A stretch of 10,073 nucleotides of DNA from Betaproteobacteria bacterium (lineage in GTDB: Bacteria; Pseudomonadota; Gammaproteobacteria; Burkholderiales; SG8-39), in assembly GCA_016867955.1 (NCBI GenBank), contig VGIE01000054.1, forward strand, positions 1 through 10,073, read 5' to 3'. Each line of letters starts with the position of its first letter. Positions within the stretch are counted from its first letter, which is position 1. A program made the position numbers and the translations under genes. Positions 1 to 6,228 of this stretch are shown one piece after another. The notes under the pieces were generated by a model. It was given only the letters and a program-made list of their open reading frames with translations. It had not been told where the DNA came from and searched no databases.

Positions 1-438
1 CCAGCGCGCCAGCGCAGCGGCGTCCATGGCGCCGGACTGCCGCGCCACTTCCCGTCCCTGCCGGAAGATGGCGATGGTCGGGATCGAGCGGATGCCGAAG
101 CGCGCCGCCAGCGCCTGCTCTTCCTCGGTGTTGAGCTTGGCCAGCCGGTAGCCCGGCTCCAGAAGGGCAGCGGCCCTCTCGAACTGCGGCGCCATCGCCC
201 GGCAGGGACCGCACCAGGGCGCCCAGAAATCGACCACCACCGGCAGGTCCGAGCGTCCCACCTGCGCATCGAAATTTGCTGCCGTCAAATCCAGCGGCCG
301 GCCCTCGAACAGCGCGCGCTTGCAGCCTCCGCAATTGCCACCATCTCCCAGCCGCGTGGCCGGTATGCGGTTGACGACGTTGTAGTGCGGGCACACCAAG
401 TGCACGGTGGATGCGGCGCTGTTGGCGGCGGTTTGCAT
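1..438 (-). CDS. trxC: Thioredoxin 2 (TrxC), C-terminus cut by window edge
   Basis: Cytoplasmic protein-disulfide reductase of the 'long' thioredoxin type, with an N-terminal zinc-finger extension followed by a thioredoxin fold. Seen: 146 residues in the window; the active site WCGPC is at residues 75-79 within DFWAPWCGPCR, the cis-proline is P120 in IRSIPTIAIF, and the N-terminal region has C16, C36 and C39. E. coli Trx2 has two CxxC pairs there; here the first pair reads CPHY, so the second ligand is Tyr19. The stop codon lies beyond base 1, and comparison with the family suggests that only a few residues are missing. The ATG at 438 is preceded by GGAGAG with 6 bases of spacing, which supports this start. 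Family and thioredoxin activity are sure; retained zinc binding is doubtful. Confidence 0.95.
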   Translation of the reverse strand, partial: MQTAANSAASTVHLVCPHYNVVNRIPATRLGDGGNCGGCKRALFEGRPLDLTAANFDAQVGRSDLPVVVDFWAPWCGPCRAMAPQFERAAALLEPGYRLAKLNTEEEQALAARFGIRSIPTIAIFRQGREVARQSGAMDAAALARW

Positions 439-444
439 GTCGGG

Positions 445-450
445 CTCTCC
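445..450 (-). promoter_or_regulatory. Ribosome binding site of trxC
   Basis: GGAGAG read on the minus strand, 6 bases before the ATG at 438. It supports a start that gives a 15-residue leader before the first zinc-finger cysteine, longer than in E. coli Trx2. Confidence 0.6.
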
Positions 451-573
451 GGAAGGATGTCTATGCTGCGGCGGTCCATGGCATGACCCTGCCTGCCTGA
501 GCGGCCCCCCGCGGGAATGGCATTGAACCCCGCCCGCCGAGACAAGGCGAAGGTGGGGTCGCGCCGCTTGATT

Positions 574-915
574 TCAAGCTGCGGCGGCGTCACCAGCCGG
601 CGCGGCCTCCAGCGGCGGCAGGCCATGGGCGCGCCGCGAAGCATTGCAGCGCGCGGCGGCGACGGTGAATTCGCGGCACGGCGTGGGCCACCGCTCGTGG
701 ATGCCGCAACCGACCGAATGCCCGATCCCGCCGGCCAGGGCAACACAACGCGGCGGGAATCGTTCGGTGCCGCGCATGGCGGCGTGGTGGAAGCTCACGG
801 GCACCGTCAGTTCGGTCGGCACCGAGCCCTCGGGATGCGCATGCGACTCGGACCAGTAGAACGACACGCGAAAGGTGGCGCAGCAGGCGCCGCACGCGAG
901 GCATGCGCTTTTCAT
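574..915 (-). CDS. YkgJ-family cysteine-cluster protein (CxxCxxCC)
   Basis: Small protein (113 residues) of the YkgJ/UPF0153 family, thought to bind a metal or Fe-S cluster; the biochemical role is unknown. Seen: the hallmark C-x2-C-x2-CC at residues 5-12 (CLACGACC) right after the start, then single cysteines at 57, 70, 80 and 90, the spacing typical of this family, including the RWPTPCREF block around C80. The tail is Ala/Pro-rich. The ATG at 915 is chosen because it puts the cluster near the N-terminus as in homologues; the frame stays open to an ATG at 1017, but that extension shows no family similarity and would cover most of the gap to the divergent crotonase gene. The ribosome binding site is weak. 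It is transcribed towards trxC, 135 bases away, so a shared transcript is possible. Confidence 0.85.
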   Translation of the reverse strand: MKSACLACGACCATFRVSFYWSESHAHPEGSVPTELTVPVSFHHAAMRGTERFPPRCVALAGGIGHSVGCGIHERWPTPCREFTVAAARCNASRRAHGLPPLEAAPAGDAAAA

Positions 916-1030
916 GGCAGATTTGGACGGGCGCACCCGTGAATCATGGCGCGTCGGGTGGAACCCGGCTACTCGGTGGCAGCGAATCTGCGCATAATCC
1001 GGGTGCATCGCCTTCAACGTTCACCCACAA

Positions 1031-1035
1031 GGGAG
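1031..1035 (+). promoter_or_regulatory. Ribosome binding site deciding a GTG start
   Basis: GGGAG lies 7 bases before the GTG at 1043. No ATG in the crotonase frame lies close upstream, and the next in-frame Met is well inside the conserved fold, so this site fixes the GTG start. Confidence 0.6.
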
Positions 1036-1042
1036 CCCAGCA

Positions 1043-1825
1043 GTGCCAGTCCATGAACACATCGTCTATGAAGCCGCCGACGGCGCCGCCCGCCTGACCC
1101 TCAACCGGCCCGAGGCCATGAACGGCATGACGCCGCAGATGCTCACGGAAACCTGGCAGGCGCTGACGGCGGCGGCGGCTGACAGCAGTCTGCGCGTGCT
1201 GGTGATCACCGGCGCAGGCCGGGCCTTCTGCCCGGGGGCCGACCTCAAGGTGATGAGCGGCATGAAATTCGGCGGCTACACGCTTTTCGAGCTGCAGCGC
1301 TTCCACGTGCCGCGCCTGCTGCACGAGATGCCCGCAGTCACCATCGCCGCCATCAACGGCGCCTGCGCCGGCGCCGGCATGGGCTGGGCCTGCGGCGCCG
1401 ACCTGCGTGTGGCCGCGCGCTCGGCCAACCTGAACACCGCCTTCATCAACGTGGCCGTGGCCGGCGACATGGCGCTGCCGTGGACGCTGCCGCGACTGGT
1501 CGGTGCCGCCAAGGCGCGCGAACTGTCGTTTCTTGCCGACAAGTTCAGCGCCGAGGAGGCGCAGCGCATCGGCCTCGTGGCGCTCGTCTGGGACGACGAC
1601 AGGTTCCACGCCGAGCTCGATGCGCTGGTGACGAAGTTGCTGTCGCGCTCGCCCACGGCGCTACTCTCCATGAAGGCGCACTACCTGGCAGGCGAACGCC
1701 TGGGACTGGCCGACTTCATTGCCATGGAAACCGAGAAGCACAGCCGCATCCGACAGATGGACGATACGGTCGAGGCCTTCCGCGCGTTCGTCGAGAAGCG
1801 CCCGCCGCATTTTACCGGAAGATAG
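1043..1825 (+). CDS. Enoyl-CoA hydratase/isomerase family protein (crotonase superfamily)
   Basis: Acyl-CoA-processing enzyme of the crotonase fold, 260 residues, the usual length. Seen: the NRPEAMN block at 21-27, the first oxyanion-hole loop AFCPGADL at 61-68, the second glycine-rich loop NGACAGAGMG at 105-114, and the DMALPWTLPRLVG segment at 142-154. By my alignment, the two catalytic glutamates of classical enoyl-CoA hydratase (rat Glu144 and Glu164) are replaced by Gly114 and Phe134, while Asp142 lies where PaaG-type isomerases and 4-chlorobenzoyl-CoA dehalogenase carry their catalytic aspartate. A simple hydratase is therefore unlikely; an isomerase or another acyl-CoA reaction fits better, but the substrate cannot be told. 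The gene stands alone, divergent from the YkgJ-type gene, and its last 14 bases overlap the end of the convergent sensor gene. Confidence 0.9.
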   Translation: MPVHEHIVYEAADGAARLTLNRPEAMNGMTPQMLTETWQALTAAAADSSLRVLVITGAGRAFCPGADLKVMSGMKFGGYTLFELQRFHVPRLLHEMPAVTIAAINGACAGAGMGWACGADLRVAARSANLNTAFINVAVAGDMALPWTLPRLVGAAKARELSFLADKFSAEEAQRIGLVALVWDDDRFHAELDALVTKLLSRSPTALLSMKAHYLAGERLGLADFIAMETEKHSRIRQMDDTVEAFRAFVEKRPPHFTGR

Positions 1826-3291
1826 GATCGGCCGGATCCGGCGCCGCGGCCGGCACCGGTGACATTGCTTGCGTGGAGGGCGAGGCGGGCAAGGCGGGCA
1901 CGGGTGCCGACCCTTCGGCATCAGGTGCATTCCCGTGCACTGTCCCGGCGCCCGCCATCGCGAGGGCATCCGCTCGATCTTGCTCGACGCTGCCGTCTTG
2001 GATCGAAACTTCGGCCGTCGCTGCGGGCTGGCGCGACAGGCCTGTGATCAGCCACACCAGGCGCGAGATGGCCTGCCGCTGCGCGCCCACGCCGATCACA
2101 CGGATGCCGGCCAGGAACACGCTGCCGTCGCTGCGGCGCTCGAGGCCGCGGCCCTGCCACTGCCTGTCGCGCGCCATCGACCGTGTCACCTGCGCAAACA
2201 GATCGTCGGTGCCGACCGCGGAACGCAGCTCATGGCTCAGGCGGCCGACGACCTGCTCGGTGCTGAACCCGGTGAGCTGCGGATAGCCGGCGTCGACATA
2301 CTCGGTGCGGCCGAAGGCATCGCTGACCAGCATCGCATCGACATCCGTGCCGGCGGATGTCGATGCGGTGGCGCCCTGCCCTCCCGTGGCGCCGCGCTCA
2401 GTGGTCTCGAGCAGCCTGCAACTGAGCAGCAGCATGCGCGAGTCGCCGCCGAATTCATTGCTGAGAAAGCTGACATTGCACTCCATCGGCAGCAGGGCAC
2501 CGGATGAGGACTCCATGCGCAGACGCAGGCTGTCGCGCGACTCGCTCTGCAGCACGAAGCGCAGGAACTGCGCGGCGCGCTGGCGATCGGCTGCATGCAC
2601 GAGACCCAGCCAGTCGGCCTCGGGTTCGACGCGGTTGGAATTGAAGTACTCCACATGCGGCGCACTGCGGTAGCGCAGGCGCAGTTCCGCGTCGATGATG
2701 GAGATCAGGCTACCCGATTGCTCGGCGATGAAGCGGAACTGGCGCTCGCTGCGCGCCAGCGTTTCGCGCGCTTCGATCAGCTTGTGGTTGGCGCGATGGA
2801 ACACCACGCACAGCGCCGACACGTAGCTGGCGATGCCGATGAAGCACAGGCCCGCCACCGCCAGGCCGGCATCCGACCGGTAGGGCAGGCCCCACGCGGC
2901 GCCCCACAAGGCCGCCGCCGACAAGTAGGCGAGCAGGCCCAGCACGAGGTAGCGCGGCCCGCCGCAGATGGCATTGTTGAGGTTGAGGGCAATGAGCGCA
3001 CACAGCCCGGGCCAGATGGCGTACTGGATCTGCGCTACCCACAGCCCGAGCACGGCCGAATCGACGACGAGATTGTGCATTTCCGCGCGCTTGGAATGCA
3101 ATGCGAGGCGCGTGTGCAGGAAAGCCAGATGCGGATAGGCGACTCAGGGCAGCCATGATCAGCGCCGGGACCGAGAAGCCGCGGTCCATGAGCACGATGA
3201 TGATGACCGCAAAGGCGAATCCGAAGGAGCCGACGCGCACCGGATAGTTGATTCGCGCCAGCCGGTGCGGCGGCATGAGCCTGAAGGCCAC
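1812..3291 (-). pseudogene. MASE2-PAS-PAS membrane sensor, split by a one-base frameshift
   Basis: Membrane sensory protein of about 492 residues if the frame is repaired. Residues 1-51 (from the GTG at 3291, or an ATG at 3276) read ARINYPVRVGSFGF... and end at ALSR. The conserved YPHLAFLHTRLAL segment follows one frame over, from base 3137; one extra base at about 3138 explains the break. Together they form a full MASE2 domain (about 10-115), followed by more hydrophobic segments to about 165, a short helical linker, PAS 1 (about 181-298), PAS 2 (about 316-420) and an Ala/Pro-rich tail. MASE2 normally precedes GGDEF or adenylate cyclase domains; none is present, nor is a histidine kinase. 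Without frame repair only a protein starting inside MASE2 (TTG at 3101) could be made. Domain calls are firm; whether the gene is broken or mis-sequenced is open. Confidence 0.8.
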
Positions 3292-3448
3292 GGCTTAGGG
3301 TGTGGGAACGGAGTCATTATGCATCAGGCAACCCGGCCATTCCGGCGAGACATGTCATGCGGCGCGCGTCTGTTGTCAGGGTTCTCCCGCGTGCAATGTC
3401 AGGCATTCCCGCCAGAGAAGCGCGGGCAAGCGAGGCCGTGCGGCGGCG

Positions 3449-4948
3449 CTAGGCGGCCTTGCGCCGGGCGCCAGCCACCGGATAGGGGTAGAGGATGTTG
3501 AAGGCCGTGCTTTGACCCACCGACTGCACGATGCGCACATGCTCGCGGCGCAGTTCGCGCGCGTGCCGGCATCCGCAGCAGTGGGCGATCATGTCGATTT
3601 CCTTGTTCATGTTGTTCGCGTAATTGGCGACGCGGATGAATTTCTCCTCCACCACGAGCCCGCGCTGCAATCGAGGATTGTGCGTGGTAATGCCGGTCGG
3701 GCAGGTGTTCTGGTGGCAGCGCAGCGCCTGGATGCAGCCCAGCGCGAACATGAAGCCGCGCGCCGAGTTGACGAAGTCCGCGCCGGCGCACAGCGCCCAT
3801 GCCGCGCGCGCCGACGTCACCAGCTTGCCCGACGCGATGACGCGGATGCGGTCCCGCAAGCCCGACTCGATCAGGGCATCGACGACGCGCGGCAACGCCT
3901 CGGTGATCGACAATGCCATGTGGTCCATGAGTGCCTGCGGTGCGGCGCCCGAGCCGCCCTCGCCGCCGTCTATGGCGAGGAAATCGGGCGCGTACTCCAG
4001 GCCGCGCCGGTGGACGGCCTCGGCAAGGTCGTTGACGAACTGCCAGCCGCCGACGGCGGTCTTCACTCCGACGGGCTTGCCGGTCGCGTCGCGCAACATG
4101 GCGATCTTGTCAAGAAGCTGGTCGGCGTTGGCGATGTCGCGGTGTCGGTTCGGGCTGATGGAATCCTGGTTCGGCGGGATGCCGCGGATGCGCGCGATCT
4201 GCTCGGTCACCTTGGCCGCCGGCAGCACACCGCCCTTGCCGGGCTTGGCGCCCTGCGAGAGCTTGATCTCGAAGGCCTTCACCTGCGGCAGCGCGGCCAG
4301 CTCTCTCGCCCGCGACAGCGAGAAGCGCCCGTCGGCATCGCGAATGCCGTAGTTGGCGGTGCCCAGCTGCATGATGATGTCGCAGTTGCCTTCGAGATGG
4401 AACGGCGACAGGCCGCCCTCGCCGGTGTCCATCCAGCAGCCGGCGCACGCAGCGCCGCGCGACAGCGCGCGCACCGCGGGTTCCGAGATGGCGCCGAAGC
4501 TCATCCCGCTGATGTTGACCACCGACCTCGCAATGAAGGGCTCCCTGCAGTAGCCATCGCCCATGGCCACCGGCGGCGTCGGCAGGCGATCTTCCTCGAG
4601 CACGGGATACGGCGCATTGACGAAGATCACGGATCCGGGTTCGCCCTGGTTGTTGGTGGAGCCGAAGCCGATCACGCCGCCCTCGTCCTTGGCGAGGCGG
4701 TAGACCCAGCCGCGCGTGGCGCGGTTGAAGGGCATCTCCTCGCGGTCGTTCATGAAGAAGTACTGGCGGAAGTACTCCCCCATCTCCTCCAGGTTGTAAC
4801 GCAGCCGGCCGATGACCGGGTAGTTGCGCAGCACGGTGTGCTTCTTCTGCGTCACGTCCTGGACGAACATGACCACCACCCCGGCGAGGACGAGGAACGC
4901 GATCAGCGTTCCCAGCCCGTAGGACAGTATCCCCATGATGCCGTCCAT
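3449..4948 (-). CDS. Membrane-anchored FMN-binding glutamate synthase family protein
   Basis: Homologue of the FMN/Fe-S synthase domain of GltB, 499 residues, without the glutaminase domain; the true reaction of this stand-alone family is not established. Seen: an N-terminal transmembrane helix at about 8-30, a conserved RNYPVIGRLRY block at 41-51, FMN-barrel motifs NISGMSFGAIS (145-155), GEGGLSPFH (176-184), KLSQGAKPGKGG (229-240) and DGGEGGSGAAP (327-337), and the cluster motif C405-x5-C411-x4-C416, the same spacing as the 3Fe-4S cysteines of glutamate synthase. A CCGC motif at 457-460 may bind more metal. The ATG at 4948 is preceded by GGGGAGGG with 6 bases of spacing. It follows the FKBP gene by 49 bases on the same strand, so it probably belongs to the peroxiredoxin-FKBP operon. 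Confidence 0.93.
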   Translation of the reverse strand: MDGIMGILSYGLGTLIAFLVLAGVVVMFVQDVTQKKHTVLRNYPVIGRLRYNLEEMGEYFRQYFFMNDREEMPFNRATRGWVYRLAKDEGGVIGFGSTNNQGEPGSVIFVNAPYPVLEEDRLPTPPVAMGDGYCREPFIARSVVNISGMSFGAISEPAVRALSRGAACAGCWMDTGEGGLSPFHLEGNCDIIMQLGTANYGIRDADGRFSLSRARELAALPQVKAFEIKLSQGAKPGKGGVLPAAKVTEQIARIRGIPPNQDSISPNRHRDIANADQLLDKIAMLRDATGKPVGVKTAVGGWQFVNDLAEAVHRRGLEYAPDFLAIDGGEGGSGAAPQALMDHMALSITEALPRVVDALIESGLRDRIRVIASGKLVTSARAAWALCAGADFVNSARGFMFALGCIQALRCHQNTCPTGITTHNPRLQRGLVVEEKFIRVANYANNMNKEIDMIAHCCGCRHARELRREHVRIVQSVGQSTAFNILYPYPVAGARRKAA

Positions 4949-4954
4949 CTGCGG

Positions 4955-4962
4955 CCCTCCCC
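4955..4962 (-). promoter_or_regulatory. Strong ribosome binding site of the glutamate-synthase-like gene
   Basis: GGGGAGGG on the minus strand, 6 bases from the ATG at 4948. It selects this ATG over the in-frame ATG at Met5 and suggests efficient independent initiation within the operon. Confidence 0.65.
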
Positions 4963-4997
4963 GTCAGTGTGGCAGTGGTGCCGGGGCGACCCGGCGG

Positions 4998-5495
4998 CTA
5001 CATCGGCCGCACGATGACCGAATGCGGGTCATCGGCGGTGCCATTCTTGAGCTCGTCGGCATTGGCCGGACGCACCCCGACGACCGTGGCGACAAACTGC
5101 AGCGCCATGCCGGCCAGCGGGTGATTGGCGTCGAGGATCACCTTGTCGCCCTCGATGTCGGTGACGGAGAAAACAAGCTCGCTCTCGTCGCCGGTCTCGC
5201 CCTCCTCATCGCCGGCAAAGCGCATGCCGACCTCGATCGGATCGGGAAACCGGCCACGGTCTTCGACGCGCAGCAACGTCTCGTCGTAGTCACCGTAGGC
5301 GTCCTCCGGCTCGAGGCGCACTTCGATGCGATCGTTCACGGCCTTGCCTTCGAGTGCGGCCTCCACCGCGGGGAAGATGTCGTCGTAGCCGCCATGCAGG
5401 TATTGCACGGAATCCCCGGGTTCGTCGATGAGGTTGCCCCAGAGGTCCGAGAGCTGAACCGCGAGCGACACCACCGTGCCTGCCGCAACGACCAT
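4998..5495 (-). CDS. SlyD-like FKBP-type peptidyl-prolyl cis-trans isomerase
   Basis: Cytoplasmic prolyl isomerase/chaperone, 165 residues. Seen: the FKBP half with QYLHGGYDDIFPAVEAALEG (31-50), the EPEDAYGDYDE segment (62-72) leading into an insert-in-flap domain (about 71-122), and the return strand with NHPLAGMALQF (124-134) followed by VATVVGVRPA. This is the SlyD arrangement. The histidine/cysteine-rich metal-binding tail of E. coli SlyD is absent; the end is short and reads HSVIVRPM. The ATG at 5495 shares its first base with the stop of the upstream peroxiredoxin (TAATG), the classic sign of translational coupling, and no separate Shine-Dalgarno is obvious. The longer open frame upstream (to 5903) is only the shadow of the peroxiredoxin gene. 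Function by family is sure; in vivo clients are unknown. Confidence 0.93.
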   Translation of the reverse strand: MVVAAGTVVSLAVQLSDLWGNLIDEPGDSVQYLHGGYDDIFPAVEAALEGKAVNDRIEVRLEPEDAYGDYDETLLRVEDRGRFPDPIEVGMRFAGDEEGETGDESELVFSVTDIEGDKVILDANHPLAGMALQFVATVVGVRPANADELKNGTADDPHSVIVRPM

Positions 5496-6081
5496 TACTG
5501 CAGCGCCTTCACGAGATTGAGAACCTGCATGGCATGGCCACGCGGGCTGACATTGTAGAGCGCATGGCACACCACGCCGCGCTTGTCGATGACGAATGTG
5601 GCGCGGGTGATGTGGCGTGCAGCCGCGCGACGGCCAGAGCCACCGCCGCCGCCATCCCCTCCATGGCCGCCACCGCCATCCCGTTCGGCGTTTCCCCATG
5701 CCCGCCACTGCCGTTTCCGGGCGCGACGTCCGCAGCGTCGTCGCCGGCCTGCAGCACGCCGTATTTCTCGCACACCTCGCACTCGGTATCTGCAAGCAGC
5801 ACGATGGACACGCCGTTGGCATCACGGAACTCCGCATGACAAAGGCAGTCGTCAGGACTGATGCCGAGCACCACGCAGTCATGGCGCGCGAATTCGTCCT
5901 CATGATCGGAAAAGTTGGTGGCCTGCAGCGTGCAGGCCGGCGTGCCGTCGCGCGGGTAGAAATACAGCACGACGTTCTTCCTGCCGCGGTAGCGTGCGAG
6001 GTCGACTCGCACCATGTCCGAATCCGGCAGCGAGAACAGCGGTGCGCGCTGGCCCGTCTTCAGCATCGTCGGTGCTCGCAT
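5495..6081 (-). pseudogene. bcp: Bcp/PrxQ-type peroxiredoxin with glycine-rich insertion and apparent frameshift
   Basis: Thiol peroxidase of the AhpC/TSA superfamily. Numbered from the ATG at 6066, the N-terminal frame has MLKTGQRAPLFSLPD, the peroxidatic motif TPACT (C45, Ala where Gly is usual), no cysteine five residues later, further cysteines at 64, 74, 76, 96 and 99, and DTECEVCEKYGV. The normal C-terminus (TRATFVIDKRGVVCHALYNV, then SPRGH and VLNLVKAL) lies in another frame, ending at 5495. The frames can be joined near 5680 by restoring one G, giving about 190 residues against about 155 in Bcp. The surplus is a Gly/Asp/Ala-rich loop of roughly 35 residues just before the last strand. 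Unrepaired, the N-terminal frame ends at 5509. The start is 6081 or 6066; 6066 fits homologues best. Activity may survive if this is a sequence error. Confidence 0.85.
5643..5682 (-). repeat. Imperfect G-rich direct repeat, 24-base period, at the frameshift
   Basis: Read on the minus strand, copy 1 (5682-5667) is GGGATGGCGGTGGCGG and copy 2 (5659-5643) is GGGGATGGCGGCGGCGG. Their ATG cores are 24 bases apart. Copy 1 has three leading G where copy 2 has four; that single missing G is exactly the change that would join the two peroxiredoxin frames. In the downstream frame the repeats encode Gly-Asp-Gly runs. Confidence 0.6.
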
Positions 6082-6179
6082 CGCGGCTCTGTCCGGCACG
6101 GCGGCGCCTCCCGTGGTTTCATCGCAGACATGGTTGCGGCGACAACGGTAACACGAATATTTTTTAGCGATGCGAAGAC

Positions 6180-6185
6180 TATAAT
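6180..6185 (+). promoter_or_regulatory. Candidate -10 element (TATAAT) for roxA
   Basis: A perfect TATAAT in the short AT-rich patch of the 147-base divergent gap between the peroxiredoxin gene and roxA. A start of transcription near 6192 would leave a leader of about 37 bases before the ATG at 6229. The -35 hexamer at proper spacing is poor (around 6157-6162, ATATTT), so this is a candidate only. The peroxiredoxin operon promoter should lie in the same gap on the other strand. Confidence 0.4.
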
Positions 6186-6228
6186 CGCGTCGGTGAAAAC
6201 GCAACATTCCGTGCGCGATCCCGCCACG

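Noticed and set aside
993..998. CATAAT as a -10 element for the crotonase gene
   Set aside because: The spacing to the start is plausible, but no -35 hexamer can be recognised, so the match is too weak to annotate.
3316..3321. Minus-strand CATAAT-like -10 element upstream of the MASE2 sensor
   Set aside because: No credible -35 hexamer lies 16-18 bases upstream; it could be chance in this 157-base gap.
3302..5017. A 571-codon open frame on the plus strand
   Set aside because: It is antisense to the glutamate-synthase-like gene, with low-complexity Arg/Ala/His-rich text typical of GC-rich shadows. The minus-strand protein has clear FMN and Fe-S motifs.
5676..5690. Programmed -1 frameshifting in the peroxiredoxin gene
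   Set aside because: No slippery heptamer of the X_XXY_YYZ type is present at the join, only a three-G run.
5617..6228. Upstream plus-strand extension of the roxA frame
   Set aside because: It lies antisense to the peroxiredoxin gene, shows no family similarity, and a good -10 element sits within it at 6180.
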